Below are positions 20,045 to 28,424 of a stretch of DNA of 64,000 bases, one piece after another. The stretch comes from Blastococcus sp. PRF04-17. Its GTDB lineage: Bacteria > Actinomycetota > Actinomycetes > Mycobacteriales > Geodermatophilaceae. The stretch is taken from assembly GCF_023016265.1 (NCBI RefSeq), contig NZ_CP095412.1, positions 2,418,001 to 2,482,000 on the forward strand, given 5' to 3'. The notes under the pieces were generated by a model. That model was given only the letters and a program-made list of their open reading frames with translations, made no database searches and was not told the origin of the DNA. A program made the translations under genes and the position numbers. Position 1 is the first letter of the stretch; each line of letters begins with the position of its first letter.

Positions 20045-21861
20045 GCGACGACCCCGGCCAGGACTGGCGCGGCGTCGCCAGCGAGGACCGCGACGAGCTG
20101 TCGGCGGGCGCGGGCATCTACCTCCGCGACCGTTCCCGCCGGCTGCTCGGCGAGCTGATCGCCCCGCACCGCCGGTCGCTGTGGGGGCTGCTGCTCACCA
20201 TCACGGTGCAGAACCTCGCCTGGCTGGCCGGTCCGTTCCTCATCGGAGTGGGCATCGACGTGGCCGTGCCGGCGCTGGTCGACGGCGACGTGCGGCCGCT
20301 GGTCTGGATCACCGTGGCGATGCTCGGCGCCGCCGTCCTCGACACCGTGCTGCGGTTCGTCTTCCTGACCTGGTCGGGGCGGGTGGGCCAGGCGGTGCTG
20401 CTGACGCTGCGCCGCCGGGTGTTCAGGCACGTCCAGCGCCTGCCGCTGGCCTTCCACGAGCGCTACACCTCGGGCAAGACGATCAGCCGGCTCACCAGCG
20501 ACATCGAGGCCCTGGCCGAGCTGCTCGACGAGGGCCTGGACAACCTGGTGACGGCGATGTTCAGCGTGGTGACGATCGGCGTGGTCCTGGTCGTCCTCGA
20601 CCCGCCGCTGGGCGTCGTGGCGCTGCTCGGCTTCCCGGTGCTGTTCTGGGTGGCCCGCTGGTTCCAGCGCAACTCGACGAAGGCCTACCGCCGCACCCGC
20701 GAGACCGTCGCCGCGCTGATCGTGCAGTTCACCGAGACGTTCGGCGGCATCCGGGCCGTGCAGGCGTTCCGGCGGGAGCCGCGCAACGACGAGTTGCACG
20801 CCGTCCTCAACGAGGACAACCGCCGGGCGCACGACCGCGCCTTCTGGCTGATCGCGGTGTTCGTGCCGGCCGTGACGCTGATCGGGAACCTGGTCACCGT
20901 CGCCGTCCTCACCTACGGCGCGCTGCGCGTCATGGACGGCGACCTCGCGGTCGGCGTGCTCGTGTCGTTCCTGCTCTACCTGCGCCGGTTCTTCGACCCG
21001 CTGCAGGACGTCGCGATGTTCTACAACTCCTACCAGTCGGCAACGGCCGCGCTGGAGAAGCTGTCCGGCGTCCTGGAGGAACGGCCGACGGTCGCCGAGC
21101 CCTCCGATCCGGTGCCGCTCCCCGCCGCACGCGGGGAGGTCGTCCTCGACGGCGTCCGGTTCGGCTACACCGATCGGACGGTACTGCCGCACCTCGACGT
21201 CACGATCCCCGCCGGGCAGACGGTGGCGCTCGTCGGTGCCACCGGCGCCGGCAAGTCCACCCTGGCCCGGCTGGCCGCGCGGTTCTACGACCCGCAGGAC
21301 GGCGCCGTCCGGCTCGACGGGGTGCCGCTGGACCGGCTCGCGGACGAGGACCTGCGCCGCGCGGTGGTCATGGTGACCCAGGAGAGCTTCCTGTTCTCCG
21401 GCAGCATCGCCGACAACATCGCCTTCGGCCGGCCGGGAGCGACCCGCGAGGAGATCGAGGCATCGGCCCGGGCGATCGGCGCCGACGACTTCATCACGGC
21501 CCTGCCCGAGGGCTACGACACCGACGTCAGCAAGCGCGGTGGCCGGCTGTCGGCGGGGCAGCGCCAGCTGGTGAGCTTCGCGCGGGCGTTCCTGGCCGAT
21601 CCGGCCGTGCTCATCCTCGACGAGGCCACCAGTTCCCTCGACGTGCCGAGCGAGCGCCTGGTGCAGCGGGCCCTCCGCACGCTGCTCGCCGATCGCACCG
21701 CGCTGATCATCGCCCACCGGTTGTCCACGGTGGAGATCGCCGACCGGGTGCTCGTCATGGACGACGGCCGGATCGTCGAGGACGGCTCGCCCAGCGACCT
21801 GATCCGGGGGATCGGCCGGTTCGCCGACCTGCACCGCGCATGGGCCGACAGCCTGGTCTGA
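20041..21861 (+). CDS. Heterodimeric ABC exporter, subunit B (catalytic site)
   Basis: 606 aa half-transporter, GTG start overlapping the subunit A stop (GTGA). An N-terminal cytoplasmic extension precedes six membrane helices, followed by an ATPase with Walker A GATGAGKST at about 399-407, signature RLSAGQRQL, and a canonical Walker B LILDEATSSLD with glutamate. Canonical here and degenerate in subunit A fits an obligate pair. It probably exports hydrophobic compounds or lipids from the inner leaflet. Confidence 0.93.
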   Translation: MSDDPGQDWRGVASEDRDELSAGAGIYLRDRSRRLLGELIAPHRRSLWGLLLTITVQNLAWLAGPFLIGVGIDVAVPALVDGDVRPLVWITVAMLGAAVLDTVLRFVFLTWSGRVGQAVLLTLRRRVFRHVQRLPLAFHERYTSGKTISRLTSDIEALAELLDEGLDNLVTAMFSVVTIGVVLVVLDPPLGVVALLGFPVLFWVARWFQRNSTKAYRRTRETVAALIVQFTETFGGIRAVQAFRREPRNDELHAVLNEDNRRAHDRAFWLIAVFVPAVTLIGNLVTVAVLTYGALRVMDGDLAVGVLVSFLLYLRRFFDPLQDVAMFYNSYQSATAALEKLSGVLEERPTVAEPSDPVPLPAARGEVVLDGVRFGYTDRTVLPHLDVTIPAGQTVALVGATGAGKSTLARLAARFYDPQDGAVRLDGVPLDRLADEDLRRAVVMVTQESFLFSGSIADNIAFGRPGATREEIEASARAIGADDFITALPEGYDTDVSKRGGRLSAGQRQLVSFARAFLADPAVLILDEATSSLDVPSERLVQRALRTLLADRTALIIAHRLSTVEIADRVLVMDDGRIVEDGSPSDLIRGIGRFADLHRAWADSLV

Positions 21862-21897
21862 GTGGAACAGGTGGAGCCGCCGGGTAGTTGAACCGGC

Positions 21898-22371
21898 ATG
21901 AGTGCTTCGGTGTCCATGCCCCTCGGCGGCGTGCAGGTCGGTTCCTACGACAGCTACGAGCAGGCGCAGTCCGCGGTCGACTACCTCGCGGACCAGAAGT
22001 TCCCGGTGGAGAACGTCACGATCATCGGCACCGACCTGCGCATGATCGAGACGGTGACCGGCCGGCTCACCATGGGCCGAGCCCTCGCCGCCGGCGCGGC
22101 GGGCGGCGCCTGGTGGGGCCTGTTCGTCGGCCTGCTGCTGGGCATCTTCTCGGCCGACGGCGGCCAGTGGGTGGGATCGGTGCTCACCGGCCTGCTGATC
22201 GGGTTGGCGTTCGGCGCCGTCTTCGGCGCCACCGGCTACGCGATGACCCGTGGCCGTCGCGACTTCACGAGCACGAGCAAGATCAGGGCGAGCCGGTACG
22301 ACGTGATGTGCAACCCGGCGCACGCCGAGGACGCCCGCGCCCACCTCGCGCGGTTCTCGCTGCGGGGCTGA
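21898..22371 (+). CDS. Small membrane protein, general stress protein 17M-like
   Basis: 157 aa. The N-terminal half has the GSP17M-type fold signature (VGSYDSYEQAQSAVDYLADQ, ENVTIIGTDLR), followed by two glycine-rich membrane spans and a short C-terminal domain (YDVMCNPAHAEDARAHLA). The glycine-zipper-like spans are common in actinobacterial stress proteins. The precise function is unknown. It is convergent with the methyltransferase gene, with no bases between the stops. Confidence 0.8.
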   Translation: MSASVSMPLGGVQVGSYDSYEQAQSAVDYLADQKFPVENVTIIGTDLRMIETVTGRLTMGRALAAGAAGGAWWGLFVGLLLGIFSADGGQWVGSVLTGLLIGLAFGAVFGATGYAMTRGRRDFTSTSKIRASRYDVMCNPAHAEDARAHLARFSLRG

Positions 22372-23178
22372 TCAGCGGAGGGTGGCGAAGGCGATCGCGG
22401 CCGCGGCGGCGACCCCCAGCGAATCGACGCCGGGCCGCATCGGGATCCGCGCCCGCAGCGTCGCGGCCTGTTGCGCCTCCGGCGTGAGGCCAGGGCCCTC
22501 GGCGCCGAGCAGCACCGCCGTCCGCGGGTGCTCCCTCGGGTCGACGTCCGAGAGGTCGACGGCGTCGGGCGCCGGGGTGAGCGCGACCGTCGTGTAGCCC
22601 GCGCGGTGCAGCCGCGCGAGGTCGCCGGGCCACTCGGGCAGCACGGCGAACGGCAGCGCGAGCACGTGCCCCATCGAGACCCGCACCGACCGCCGGTAGA
22701 GCGGGTCGGCGCAGCGCGGGTCGAGCAGCAGGCCGTCGACACCCAGCGCCAGCGCCGACCGCGCGATCGAGCCCAGGTTCTCGGCGTCGTTGAGCGCCTC
22801 GAGGACGGCCAGGCGGCGCGGCGCGGCGGGATCCGGGCCGGCCAGCAGGTCGTCGAGGTCCGCGGGCGGGCGGCGGTCGGCCGACGCGACCACACCACGG
22901 GTCAGCCGGAAGCCGATGACCTCCGAGAGCAGCCACTTGTCCGCCTCGTAGGCCGGGACGTCGTCCGGCAGGTCGAGCGCGGTGACCCGGCCGGGGACGC
23001 CGAACACCGCGCGCACCCGGTACGGGGACGCGAGCAGCCGCGCCACCGCCGGCACGCCCTCGACGATGACCGTGCCGGTGCCGCGCTGCGTTCCGGCTGG
23101 GCGGTCACCGGCCTTGAGGTCGCGGAAGTCGGCCACCCGCGGGTCGTCCGGATCGGTGATGACGACGGGGACGGCCAC
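22372..23178 (-). CDS. TrmH/SpoU family RNA 2'-O-methyltransferase
   Basis: 268 aa from GTG (VAVPVVITDPDDP). An N-terminal substrate-binding domain precedes the SPOUT knot: motif 1 NDAENLGSIAR, motif 2 LLGAEGPGLT, motif 3 IPMRPGVDSLGVAAAAAIA. These bind SAM and the target ribose, in rRNA or tRNA. An ATG at 23229 would add 17 residues across a GATCAGGG/CCCTGATC palindrome (23211-23227), so I prefer the shorter form. A homologue sits in the matching mycobacterial neighbourhood (my recollection of Rv0881). Confidence 0.88.
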   Translation of the reverse strand: MAVPVVITDPDDPRVADFRDLKAGDRPAGTQRGTGTVIVEGVPAVARLLASPYRVRAVFGVPGRVTALDLPDDVPAYEADKWLLSEVIGFRLTRGVVASADRRPPADLDDLLAGPDPAAPRRLAVLEALNDAENLGSIARSALALGVDGLLLDPRCADPLYRRSVRVSMGHVLALPFAVLPEWPGDLARLHRAGYTTVALTPAPDAVDLSDVDPREHPRTAVLLGAEGPGLTPEAQQAATLRARIPMRPGVDSLGVAAAAAIAFATLR

Positions 23179-23304
23179 CCCGCCGATTCTGCCCGCGCGG
23201 GTCGGGCGGGGATCAGGGTCCCTGATCATGCGGCGTCCTCCCTCACGGTCCACCACGAGGGAGAACCCCTCACGCTCAGGTCACCTGATCGTCGCAGTGA
23301 CCCG

Positions 23305-23341
23305 TTGACGTCTTCGCACGAACTCATCTAGCGTTGAGTTC
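23305..23341 (+). promoter_or_regulatory. Promoter with overlapping TetR-type operator
   Basis: GAACTCA (23320-23326) and TGAGTTC (23335-23341) form a perfect 7-bp inverted repeat with an 8-base spacer. A further TGAGTTC half-site lies at 23351-23357. TTGACG at 23305-23310 and TAGCGT at 23329-23334 make a plausible -35/-10 pair with an 18-base gap, the -10 lying inside the operator. The downstream operon encodes a TetR regulator, so autorepression is the natural reading. Confidence 0.7.
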
Positions 23342-23371
23342 ATCGGTTGTTGAGTTCCGGGAGGGTGCGTC

Positions 23372-24091
23372 ATGGACGCCGTCACCGTTCGAGATCTCGT
23401 CGTCGACCGCGGCCGCCGCCGTGTCCTGCCCGGCCTGAGCTTCACCGTCGCCGAGGGCCAGGTGACGGGGCTGCTCGGGCCCAGCGGCAGCGGCAAGACG
23501 ACGCTGATGCGCGCGATCGTGGGCGTGCAGGTGGTCCGCTCCGGCGAGGTGACCGTGCTGGGCGAGCCGGCCGGCTCCGCGGGCCTGCGGTCCCGCGTCG
23601 GCTACGTCACCCAGGCGCCGAGCGTGTACCCGGACCTCACCGTGCGGGAGAACGCCCGGTACTTCGCCTCGCTCCACGGCATGGGCGCGCGGGAGGCCGA
23701 CGCGGCCATCGCCGACGTGGGCCTGACCGAGGCGGCCGGCCAGCTGGTCCGCGACCTCTCCGGCGGCCAGATGGGTCGCGCCTCGCTGGCATGCGCACTG
23801 GTGGGCAGCCCCGAGGTCCTCGTGCTCGACGAGCCCACGGTGGGCCTGGACCCGGTGCTCCGCGTCGAGCTGTGGGAGAGGTTCCACGCGCTGGCGAGAG
23901 CCGGGACGACGCTGATCGTCTCCAGCCATGTCATGGACGAGGCCGGCCGCTGCGACCGGCTGCTGCTCCTCCGCGACGGCGAACTGATCGCCGACTCCAC
24001 GCCGGCCCAGCTGCGCATCGACGGCCGGTCCGACGACCTGGAAGAGGCCTTCCTCAACCTGGTCCGTGCACGTCAGGAGGTGGCGGCATGA
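23372..24091 (+). CDS. ABC transporter ATP-binding protein
   Basis: 239 aa ATPase of a drug-type ABC-2 exporter. Walker A GPSGSGKTT, Q-loop YVTQAPSVYPDLTV, signature DLSGGQMGR, Walker B VLVLDEPTVGLD and H-loop SSHVMDEA are all intact. First gene of a three-gene operon (ATPase, permease, TetR) behind an inverted-repeat operator. Its stop overlaps the permease ATG (ATGA). It probably confers resistance to a compound sensed by the TetR protein. Confidence 0.92.
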   Translation: MDAVTVRDLVVDRGRRRVLPGLSFTVAEGQVTGLLGPSGSGKTTLMRAIVGVQVVRSGEVTVLGEPAGSAGLRSRVGYVTQAPSVYPDLTVRENARYFASLHGMGAREADAAIADVGLTEAAGQLVRDLSGGQMGRASLACALVGSPEVLVLDEPTVGLDPVLRVELWERFHALARAGTTLIVSSHVMDEAGRCDRLLLLRDGELIADSTPAQLRIDGRSDDLEEAFLNLVRARQEVAA

Positions 24092-24888
24092 CCGCCCCGA
24101 CCCTCGACAAGCCCGGCACACAGCGCCGTCACCTCAGCCCCCGGCTCACCGGGGCCACCGCCGGCCGGGTGCTCCGCCAACTGCGGCACGACCACCGCAC
24201 CATCGCCATGATGCTGGTGCTGCCCACCCTGCTGCTCGGCCTGCTCTACCTGCTCTGGAAGGACCTGCCGACGCTGCCCGGCCAGCCGAGCACCTTCGAC
24301 CGGGTGGGCCTGACCATGCTGGGGATCTTCCCCTTCGTCGTCATGTTCCTCGTGACCAGCATCGCCATGCTCCGCGAGCGCACGTCCGGGACGCTCGAGC
24401 GGCTGCTCACCACTCCCCTTGCCCGGCTCGACCTGCTGCTGGGCTACGGGCTGGCCTTCGGGCTGATGGCGGCGCTGCAGGCCGCCGTGACGGTGACGGT
24501 CGCGACCACGCTGTACGACCTCGACGTCGCCGGACCGGTCTGGCTCGTCGTGCTCATCGCGGTCGTCGACGCCGTCCTCGGGGTGGCGCTCGGCCTGCTG
24601 GCCAGCGCGTTCGCCCGCAGCGAGTTCCAGGCGGTGCAGTTCATGCCGGTGATCGTGCTGCCACAGTTCTTCCTGTGCGGGCTGCTCGTGCCGCGCGAGC
24701 AGATGGCCGGCTGGCTGCAGGCGATCAGCGACGTGCTGCCGCTGACCTACGCCGTGGAGGCCCTGCAGGAGGTGGGACGCTCGACCGAGGCGACGGGCAG
24801 GATGTGGACCGACGTCGGCATCGTCGCCGGCGCCGCCCTGCTCGCCCTGGCCCTGGCGGCGGCAACCCTGCGGAGGAGGACCAGCTGA
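24088..24888 (+). CDS. ABC-2 type transporter permease
   Basis: 266 aa, six predicted membrane helices (first at MMLVLPTLLLGLLYLLW), with the ABC2_membrane core SGTLERLLTTPLARLDLLLGY and the LCGLLVPREQMAGWLQ loop typical of DrrB-like drug permeases. Starts on the ATGA overlap with the ATPase gene. The last codons overlap the putative CTG start of the TetR gene. Confidence 0.9.
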   Translation: MTAPTLDKPGTQRRHLSPRLTGATAGRVLRQLRHDHRTIAMMLVLPTLLLGLLYLLWKDLPTLPGQPSTFDRVGLTMLGIFPFVVMFLVTSIAMLRERTSGTLERLLTTPLARLDLLLGYGLAFGLMAALQAAVTVTVATTLYDLDVAGPVWLVVLIAVVDAVLGVALGLLASAFARSEFQAVQFMPVIVLPQFFLCGLLVPREQMAGWLQAISDVLPLTYAVEALQEVGRSTEATGRMWTDVGIVAGAALLALALAAATLRRRTS

Positions 24889-25517
24889 GCTCCCTGCCCG
24901 ACAAGGCTCGACCGGCTCGACGGTCCGGACGGCGCCCCGGGAACCCCGACACCCGGGACGCCGTGCTGACCGCTGCCCGGGCGCAGTTCGCCGAGCGAGG
25001 GTTCGACGGCGCGACGATCCGCGGCATCGCGTCCGCCGCCGGCGTCGACCCCGCGCTGGTCCACCACTACTTCGGCAGCAAGGACCAGCTCTTCCTGGCC
25101 GCGATCCAGGCCCCGGCGAATCCGGCCGACTTCCTGCCGGAGGTGCTGGCCGGTGGCCGGGAGAACCTGGGCGAGAACGTCGTGCGGATGCTGCTGCGCG
25201 TCTGGGACGGCCCGATGCAGCCGGCCGCGCTCGCGCTCGTCCGGTCGGCCATCAGCCACGAGTGGACGGCGAAGCTGCTGCGCGAGTTCCTCGTCAGCCA
25301 GGTGCTGCGCCGCGTCGTCGGCACCCTCGACGCGCCGGTCCGCGAGCGCGAGGTCCGCGGCGCGCTGGCCGCCTCCCAGCTGGTCGGCCTGGTCGTGACG
25401 CGCTACGTGCTGAAGCTCGAGCCGCTCGCGTCGGCCACCCCGAACTCCCTGGTGGCCGCGATCGGGCCGAACGTCCAGCACTACCTGACCGGCGACATCG
25501 AGCTGCCCCGCCGGTGA
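24885..25517 (+). CDS. TetR family regulator of the preceding ABC exporter (putative CTG start)
   Basis: About 210 aa. The helix-turn-helix is clear: AVLTAARAQFAERGFDGATIRGIASAAGVDPALVHHYFGSKDQLF, here split for description, followed by a TetR ligand domain of the AcrR type. No ATG, GTG or TTG lies upstream of the helix-turn-helix in this frame. A strong GGAGGAGG (24871-24878) is followed six bases later by CTG, which overlaps the permease stop as CTGA. The only alternative, GTG at 24963, would delete the first helix cap. It probably represses the operon through the operator at 23320-23341. Confidence 0.85.
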   Translation: MSSLPDKARPARRSGRRPGNPDTRDAVLTAARAQFAERGFDGATIRGIASAAGVDPALVHHYFGSKDQLFLAAIQAPANPADFLPEVLAGGRENLGENVVRMLLRVWDGPMQPAALALVRSAISHEWTAKLLREFLVSQVLRRVVGTLDAPVREREVRGALAASQLVGLVVTRYVLKLEPLASATPNSLVAAIGPNVQHYLTGDIELPRR

Positions 25518-25518
25518 C

Positions 25519-26340
25519 TCAGCGGGGCGCGCGGGCCAGCTGGCGGCTCTGCGCGACCAGACGCCCCGTGGAGTCCCAGATCCGGTAGTCCTCGTCGACC
25601 CAACCGCCCGCGATCTGGCTGGACCGCGCCTCCACGAAGCACCAGCCGGGCGCCGGCAGCGCCCGCACCAGCACCTGCAGCTGCACCGTCGGCGCCCAGC
25701 CCGTGTTGCCCATCGCGAAGCTGGTCGGCGGCAGCGCGTCGGCGAAGGTGAGCAGCGCCAGCGGATCGGGCTCCCGGCCGTCGGCGAAGCGCATCCAGGC
25801 CCGCAGGACCGGTTCACCCGACGGCTGCCCGAACGCCCAGCCGGCCGTGGCGACGTCCAGGCGGGTGTCGACCTTCAGCGACAGGCCGGGCACGTGCACG
25901 CCAGGAGGCGCGAGATGACGGTGCTCGGCCACGGAGAAGCACTCCTCGACCGGCGGCACGTCGGGCATGGGCTCCGCGTAGTCCGACGGCTCCCCCGTCA
26001 AGGTCGCCGTCGTGGCCTGGACGACCAGAGCCGGGCCGCCGGCGTCGGAGAGCGTCACCATGGAGTGCGCCAGCGTGCGGCCCGCCGTGCCCGGGACGAC
26101 GCTCAGCGACGCCGGCCCCGCCGCCGGGGCGCGGAGGTAACTGGCCGACACCGCGACGGGGTGGTCGTGCGGGCTCTCGAGCACCGCCGCCCGCCCGGCG
26201 ACCGACAGCAGGTAGCCGCCGTTGAGGATCCCGCCGCCGACGTCCCACCCCGGGTCGAGCCGGGTGACCAGGCCGCCGCCCTCGGCCCGCTCGACGGCGG
26301 TGGCGGCGTCGAACGCGGTCACGTCATCGTCCTGCGGCAC
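25519..26340 (-). CDS. Acyl-CoA thioesterase, TesB-like hotdog protein
   Basis: 273 aa double-hotdog protein of the 4HBT_3/TesB-like group: GGILNGGYLLSVAGRA in the first hotdog helix, RTLAHSMVTLSD, and FVEARSSQIAGGWVDEDYRIWDSTGRLVAQSRQL at the end of the second. Hydrolyses acyl-CoA; chain length cannot be read from sequence. GTG start (VPQDDDV) 27 bases from the divergent aldo/keto reductase start, so both promoters must lie within or beside the genes. The stop is two bases from the TetR stop, convergent. Confidence 0.85.
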   Translation of the reverse strand: MPQDDDVTAFDAATAVERAEGGGLVTRLDPGWDVGGGILNGGYLLSVAGRAAVLESPHDHPVAVSASYLRAPAAGPASLSVVPGTAGRTLAHSMVTLSDAGGPALVVQATTATLTGEPSDYAEPMPDVPPVEECFSVAEHRHLAPPGVHVPGLSLKVDTRLDVATAGWAFGQPSGEPVLRAWMRFADGREPDPLALLTFADALPPTSFAMGNTGWAPTVQLQVLVRALPAPGWCFVEARSSQIAGGWVDEDYRIWDSTGRLVAQSRQLARAPR

Positions 26341-26367
26341 GGGCGCCAGGGTGCCAGGGTCGTTCCC

Positions 26368-27336
26368 ATGGACTACACGCACCTCGGCCGCAGCGGCCTG
26401 TCGGTCTCCCGCCTGTGCCTGGGCACCATGAACTTCGGCTGGAAGACCGAGGAGGGCGACAGCCACGAGATCATGGACCGCGCCCTCACCGAGGGCGTGA
26501 ACTTCTTCGACACCGCCAACGTCTACGGCTTCGACGCCGGCAAGGGGCGCACCGAGGAGGTGCTGGGCACCTGGTTCGGCCAGGGCGGCGAACGGCGCGG
26601 CAAGGTCGTGCTCGCCACCAAGGTGTACGGCGGCATGTCGGACTGGCCGAACGACACCTTCCTCTCCGCGCGCAACATCGTGCGGGCCTGCGAGGCGTCG
26701 CTGCGCCGGATGCGAACCGACTGGATCGACCTCTACCAGTTCCACCACGTCGACCTGCGCACGCCGTGGGAGGAGATCTGGCAGGCCTGCGAGACCCTCG
26801 TCGCCCAGGGCAAGGTGCTCTACATCGGCTCCTCGAACCACGCCGCCTGGCAGATCGCCGCCGCCAACGAGGCCGCGGCGCGCCGCAACTTCCAGGGCCT
26901 GGTCAGCGAGCAGTCCCACTACAACCTGCTCACCCGGCACGTGGAGCTCGAGGTGCTGCCCGCCGCTGCGCACTACGGCGTCGGCATCATCCCGTGGAGC
27001 CCGCTGGCCGGAGGGCTGCTGGCCGGCGTCCTGGAGCAGACCGACGGTGGACGGCGCAACGACGAGCGGACGCAGAAGCGGGTGGAGAAGCACCGTCCGG
27101 CACTCGAGCAGTACGAGGGCTTCTGCCGCGAGCTGGGTCATGCGCCGGCGGACGTGGGGGTGGCGTGGCTGCTGCACCAGCCGGCCGTGACCGCGCCGAT
27201 CGTCGGGCCGCGGACGATGGAGCAGCTCGAGGGCGGCCTCCGTGCCCTGGACGTGGAGCTCGATGCGGCGGCGCTGGACCGGCTGGACGAGATCTTCCCG
27301 GGTTACCGTGCCGCGCCTATGGAGTACGCGTGGTGA
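26368..27336 (+). CDS. Aldo/keto reductase
   Basis: 322 aa NADPH-dependent reductase. The catalytic tetrad is visible: D and Y in FFDTANVYGFD, K in LATKVYG and H in QFHHVDLR. GSSNHAAWQI and the C-terminal TAPIVGPRTMEQLEGGL bind the cofactor. Closest in feel to the YghZ/Kv-beta-like AKRs that reduce small aldehydes. The ATG is spaced from the divergent thioesterase by 27 bases. The 3' end overlaps the convergent phosphodiesterase gene by 20 bases. Confidence 0.93.
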   Translation: MDYTHLGRSGLSVSRLCLGTMNFGWKTEEGDSHEIMDRALTEGVNFFDTANVYGFDAGKGRTEEVLGTWFGQGGERRGKVVLATKVYGGMSDWPNDTFLSARNIVRACEASLRRMRTDWIDLYQFHHVDLRTPWEEIWQACETLVAQGKVLYIGSSNHAAWQIAAANEAAARRNFQGLVSEQSHYNLLTRHVELEVLPAAAHYGVGIIPWSPLAGGLLAGVLEQTDGGRRNDERTQKRVEKHRPALEQYEGFCRELGHAPADVGVAWLLHQPAVTAPIVGPRTMEQLEGGLRALDVELDAAALDRLDEIFPGYRAAPMEYAW

Positions 27337-27892
27337 GCGGCCAGGCGGCCACCACGTCATAGGTCGGCTTCGGGCCGAGGTGGCTCTCCCACAGCCGCAC
27401 CTCGGTGACCGGCCAGTCCGGACCGCGGTAGGCCGCGAGCCGGTCGGTCAGGCTGCCGTCGGCCGGTGCTCCCGGCCGCCAGCGGCCGAGGGTGAGATGC
27501 GGCCGGAACGGCCGTTCCTCGACCGGCAGCCCGAGGCGACGGGCCACCGTGGACAGCCGGCCGGCCAGCTCCACGAGCGGCTGCACGTCACCGTCCAGGC
27601 CGGTCCAGGCCACCTGGGGACGACGCAGCGAGCCGAACCGCCCACCGCCGGCCAGCCGCAGAACCATCGCCGGGGCCGCGGCGACGGCCGGCGCGGCGGC
27701 CTCGACCAGCGGCTGCACGAGGTCGCGGGGCACGCGGCCGAGGAACAGCAAGGTGAGGTGCCAGCGGTCGGGCGCCGTCCACCGCGGAGCGCCGGCCACG
27801 TCCCGCAGCGGTGCGACGGCGCGGCCGAGGTGGGTCCGGGCCGCCTCCGGCGGATCGACGGCGAAGAAGAGCCGGGCGGTGCCGCCGCTCAG
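27317..27892 (-). CDS. thpR: RNA 2',3'-cyclic phosphodiesterase (putative CTG start)
   Basis: 2H phosphoesterase of the ThpR/LigT family, about 191 aa. Both HxTx motifs are present (HLTLLFLG and HLTLGRWRPG), with the family opening RLFFAVDPP. The enzyme opens 2',3'-cyclic phosphates in RNA or nucleotides. No ATG, GTG or TTG stands in a sensible place; the best start is CTG at 27892, which overlaps the stop of the upstream membrane protein as CTGA. The ribosome binding site is weak (GGTGGTGCGGGG), so translational coupling is likely. Confidence 0.85.
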   Translation of the reverse strand: MSGGTARLFFAVDPPEAARTHLGRAVAPLRDVAGAPRWTAPDRWHLTLLFLGRVPRDLVQPLVEAAAPAVAAAPAMVLRLAGGGRFGSLRRPQVAWTGLDGDVQPLVELAGRLSTVARRLGLPVEERPFRPHLTLGRWRPGAPADGSLTDRLAAYRGPDWPVTEVRLWESHLGPKPTYDVVAAWPLTTRTP

Positions 27893-28338
27893 CCCCGCAC
27901 CACCAGGCCGGCGCTCTCCAGCGCCGCCAGCAGCCGGACGCGTTCGACGTCCCGCGCGACGCCGGCGGGCGGCTGCTCGGCGAGGTGCGACTGGACCTCC
28001 AGCATCTGCGCCGCCTCGGCCAGCACGACGTCGTAGGCCACCCAGAGCGCCTTCCAGCGGACGAGGGTGGAGCCGGAGGGGACCAGGGCGAGCTGGCGGG
28101 AGAGCCGGCGCAGGTCGGCGGCCACGACCTGGATCGGGCGCTTGGCCACGAAGAGGTCCGGGTCCGCCGGCAGCGGCGCCCGGACGGCGCGCGCGGCCCG
28201 ACGGGCGGCGCGGCGTGCCTTGCGCTGTTCGGCGACGGCGATCGAATCCTCGACCGTGCAGCGCGACGCCCAGCGGTCGACGAGGAACAGCAGGCCGCTG
28301 AACATGGCGAATGCCAGCAGGATCTGGACGACCAGCAT
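27889..28338 (-). CDS. Conserved membrane protein of unknown function
   Basis: 149 aa with one N-terminal membrane helix (VVQILLAFAMFSGLLFLV), then a basic, arginine- and alanine-rich stretch (RKARRAARRAARAVRAPLP) and a helical C-terminal domain. GGAGGCGGC precedes the ATG. No family recognised. It is translationally coupled to the phosphodiesterase by CTGA, so the two may share a process, possibly RNA metabolism, which is only a guess. Confidence 0.65.
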   Translation of the reverse strand: MLVVQILLAFAMFSGLLFLVDRWASRCTVEDSIAVAEQRKARRAARRAARAVRAPLPADPDLFVAKRPIQVVAADLRRLSRQLALVPSGSTLVRWKALWVAYDVVLAEAAQMLEVQSHLAEQPPAGVARDVERVRLLAALESAGLVVRG

Positions 28339-28424
28339 CTCGCCGCCTCCCGTACCGACCGCGGACTGTCTCGACGGTACTCCGGAGTTCGCGGGACGAC
28401 GACGTGGTCGTTGCACAGCCGTGA

